A DNA stretch of 12,124 nucleotides, taken from positions 1 to 12,124 of the forward strand of contig JAHEFU010000073.1 of assembly GCA_024645305.1 (NCBI GenBank), in the 5' to 3' direction. The notes beneath the pieces are model-generated. The model saw nothing but the letters and a program-made list of their open reading frames with translations. It did no database searches and was not told the origin of the DNA. Source of the stretch: Planctomycetales bacterium. Lineage in GTDB: Bacteria; 4484-113; JAFGCY01. The translations under genes and the position numbers were made by a program. Shown here one piece after another: positions 10,926 to 12,124 of the stretch. Position 1 is the first letter of the stretch. Every line of letters begins with the position of its first letter.

Positions 10926-12124
10926 TCACTCCTCACTCCCCACTTCTACAGGGACTTCCTCCACCTTGATCAGCTTGATCGTGTTGCTGACAACCTTGAG
11001 CGCCGTCAGTCTCAGGCCGGGCAGTTCCAGCACGTCACCGGCCACCACCGCGCGGTCCAGCAGCTCCATCATCAGCCCGCCCACGCTGTTGCTGTCCAGC
11101 TCGCCCGTGTCAACGCCATCCAGCATCTCGATTGAGTCAATGCGGGCGCGGCCCGTGATCAGCACGAAGCCCTCGCCGATACGCACGATGTCCGCATGGT
11201 GCTCACTGTCCGTCTCATCGCGGATGTCGCCGATCAGCTCCTCGATGATGTCCTCAAGCGTGGCAATCCCGTCCGTCCCGCCATGCTCATCCACCACGAC
11301 AACCATGTGCGCCCGGGCGTGGTTCATTTCGCTCATCGTCTCGAGGATGCCCTTCGTGCCGGGAAAGTGCAACACCTCCCGCCGGTAGGTCGCGGCCGGC
11401 TCGTCGGCCCAGGCGTCGCCGGAATCGCGGCCCTCCACCGCAGCCCGCAGGCTGACATGCACGAGGTCCTTGAGGATCAGCACGCCGGTGATATTGTCAA
11501 TGCTTTCCTCGTAGAGCGGGATCCGCGAGTGGCCCGTGCCGTCCATCAGGTGCATGGCCTCGCCCACCGTGCCGGTCTGCGGCAGGGCCTCGATCTCCAC
11601 GCGCGGCGTCATCACGTCTGCCAGGTCGCGGTGTGACATCTCGATCGCCTCACGGGCGATGGCAACGTCCTGCTTGGAGAGGTGTCCGCCGGCCATCGCC
11701 GCCGTCAGCACGGCCCGCAGCTCCGTACGGCCGATGAGTTTGTCCAGGTCCGAGCGACCGCCGGTCAGCAGACGGATCAGCGGCGAGAGCATCGCCTCCA
11801 GCAGCCAGTTGGCGGGCAGCAGCAGCATGTCCAGCAGGTACAGCGGCAGTGTGACCAGCCGGGCCACGCGCTGGCCGCGCACGGCGGCGAAGGTCTTGGG
11901 CACCAGCTCGCCGAAGACCGTCACTAAAACGATCATGGCCACGGTGCTGATGACAGTGGCACGGTCGCCGATGCCCTGCATGGGAGCCAGGTGCTTCTGC
12001 GCCACCAGCGTGGCGAAGGTCGGGGCGATGATGTTGACGATGTTATTGCCGATCAGGATCGTGCCGAGGGTGCGTTGCGGGCGCCGGCGCATAGCCAGCT
12101 GCAGGCCGGCGATGCGGTCACCGT
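10926..12124 (-). CDS. CNNM/CBS membrane protein (HlyC/CorC type), N-terminus cut
   Basis: The reading frame runs through an ATG at 12092 to the window edge (preceding residues GDRIAGLQLA are in frame and fit the family), so the real start lies outside; 399 codons including the stop are present. The visible order is: the rest of a CNNM/DUF21 transmembrane domain (TILIGNNIVNIIAPTFATL, VFGELVPKTFA, hydrophobic LPLYLLDMLLLP), a CBS pair beginning DVMTPRVEIEALP and containing VVVVDEHGGTDGIATLEDII and EELIGDIRDE, and a C-terminal CorC_HlyC domain (VLITGRARIDSIEML through LPGLRLTALKVV). Relatives move or regulate Mg2+ or other divalent cations, with CBS domains sensing adenine nucleotides. It sits in the cytoplasmic membrane. 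The stop codon lies in a run of 7-bp repeats and the gene converges with the PLP enzyme. Substrate cannot be set. Confidence 0.9.
   Translation of the reverse strand, partial: GDRIAGLQLAMRRRPQRTLGTILIGNNIVNIIAPTFATLVAQKHLAPMQGIGDRATVISTVAMIVLVTVFGELVPKTFAAVRGQRVARLVTLPLYLLDMLLLPANWLLEAMLSPLIRLLTGGRSDLDKLIGRTELRAVLTAAMAGGHLSKQDVAIAREAIEMSHRDLADVMTPRVEIEALPQTGTVGEAMHLMDGTGHSRIPLYEESIDNITGVLILKDLVHVSLRAAVEGRDSGDAWADEPAATYRREVLHFPGTKGILETMSEMNHARAHMVVVVDEHGGTDGIATLEDIIEELIGDIRDETDSEHHADIVRIGEGFVLITGRARIDSIEMLDGVDTGELDSNSVGGLMMELLDRAVVAGDVLELPGLRLTALKVVSNTIKLIKVEEVPVEVGSEE

Noticed and set aside
1..12124. CRISPR array, tRNA, rRNA, insertion sequence or prophage
   Set aside because: No regularly spaced repeats, cloverleaf-like sequences, transposase or phage proteins were seen. 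The short repeats found are irregular or tied to stop codons.

Overview
The window is a stretch of bacterial chromosome carrying ten recognisable protein genes, two of them cut by the window edges. Signal peptides, a lipobox, Shine-Dalgarno sequences and sigma70-like -10 boxes (often the extended TGnTAnnAT form) point to a bacterium with a cell envelope that receives exported proteins. Most of the window is GC-rich (about 60-65% in the coding blocks I counted), but the first ~1.25 kb is clearly poorer in GC (about 40-52%). The intergenic sequence is full of short degenerate repeats of a kind I associate with Planctomycetota/PVC-type or related poorly sampled phyla. That phylum guess is an inference, not something the sequence proves.

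Layout. (1) 1-1250, minus strand: a low-GC pair of unrecognised exported proteins, an 8-cysteine secreted protein and, downstream of it, a lipoprotein cut by the left edge. (2) 1277-3893, minus strand: a membrane NfeD/YuaF-like protein with a heptad Asp/His repeat, followed by a flotillin (FloT/YuaG-like) and a strong terminator. This is the conserved NfeD-flotillin membrane-microdomain pair. (3) 4254-5156, plus strand: an exported TPR-type helical-repeat protein. (4) 5405-7084, plus strand: a MoeA-like protein with large acidic and Arg/Pro-rich insertions and a rebuilt active site. (5) 7235-7822, minus strand: an exported protein that looks like a divergent NosL without the Cys-Gly-Met copper site. 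(6) 7901-8530, plus strand: a CYTH-domain protein. (7) 8621-9523, minus strand: RsmA/KsgA. (8) 9575-10768, plus strand: a Cys/Met-metabolism PLP enzyme. (9) 10926 to the right edge, minus strand: a CNNM plus CBS (HlyC/CorC-type) membrane transporter. I saw no rRNA, tRNA, CRISPR array, transposase or phage gene.

How it fits together. Apart from the NfeD-flotillin unit, and possibly the left-edge pair, the genes look like independent housekeeping or envelope transcription units. Promoters are packed tightly. The palindromic ATTATAAT between ksgA and the PLP gene offers a -10 box to both strands, and ksgA and the moeA-like gene appear to be leaderless or nearly so. Eight of the ten complete stop codons are TAG, and several stops lie inside short repeat elements, including an 18-nt element shared by the flotillin and ksgA stops. 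The least explained items are the left-edge secreted pair with a (GA)8 tract in its promoter, the MoeA-like protein, and the stop-overlapping repeats.
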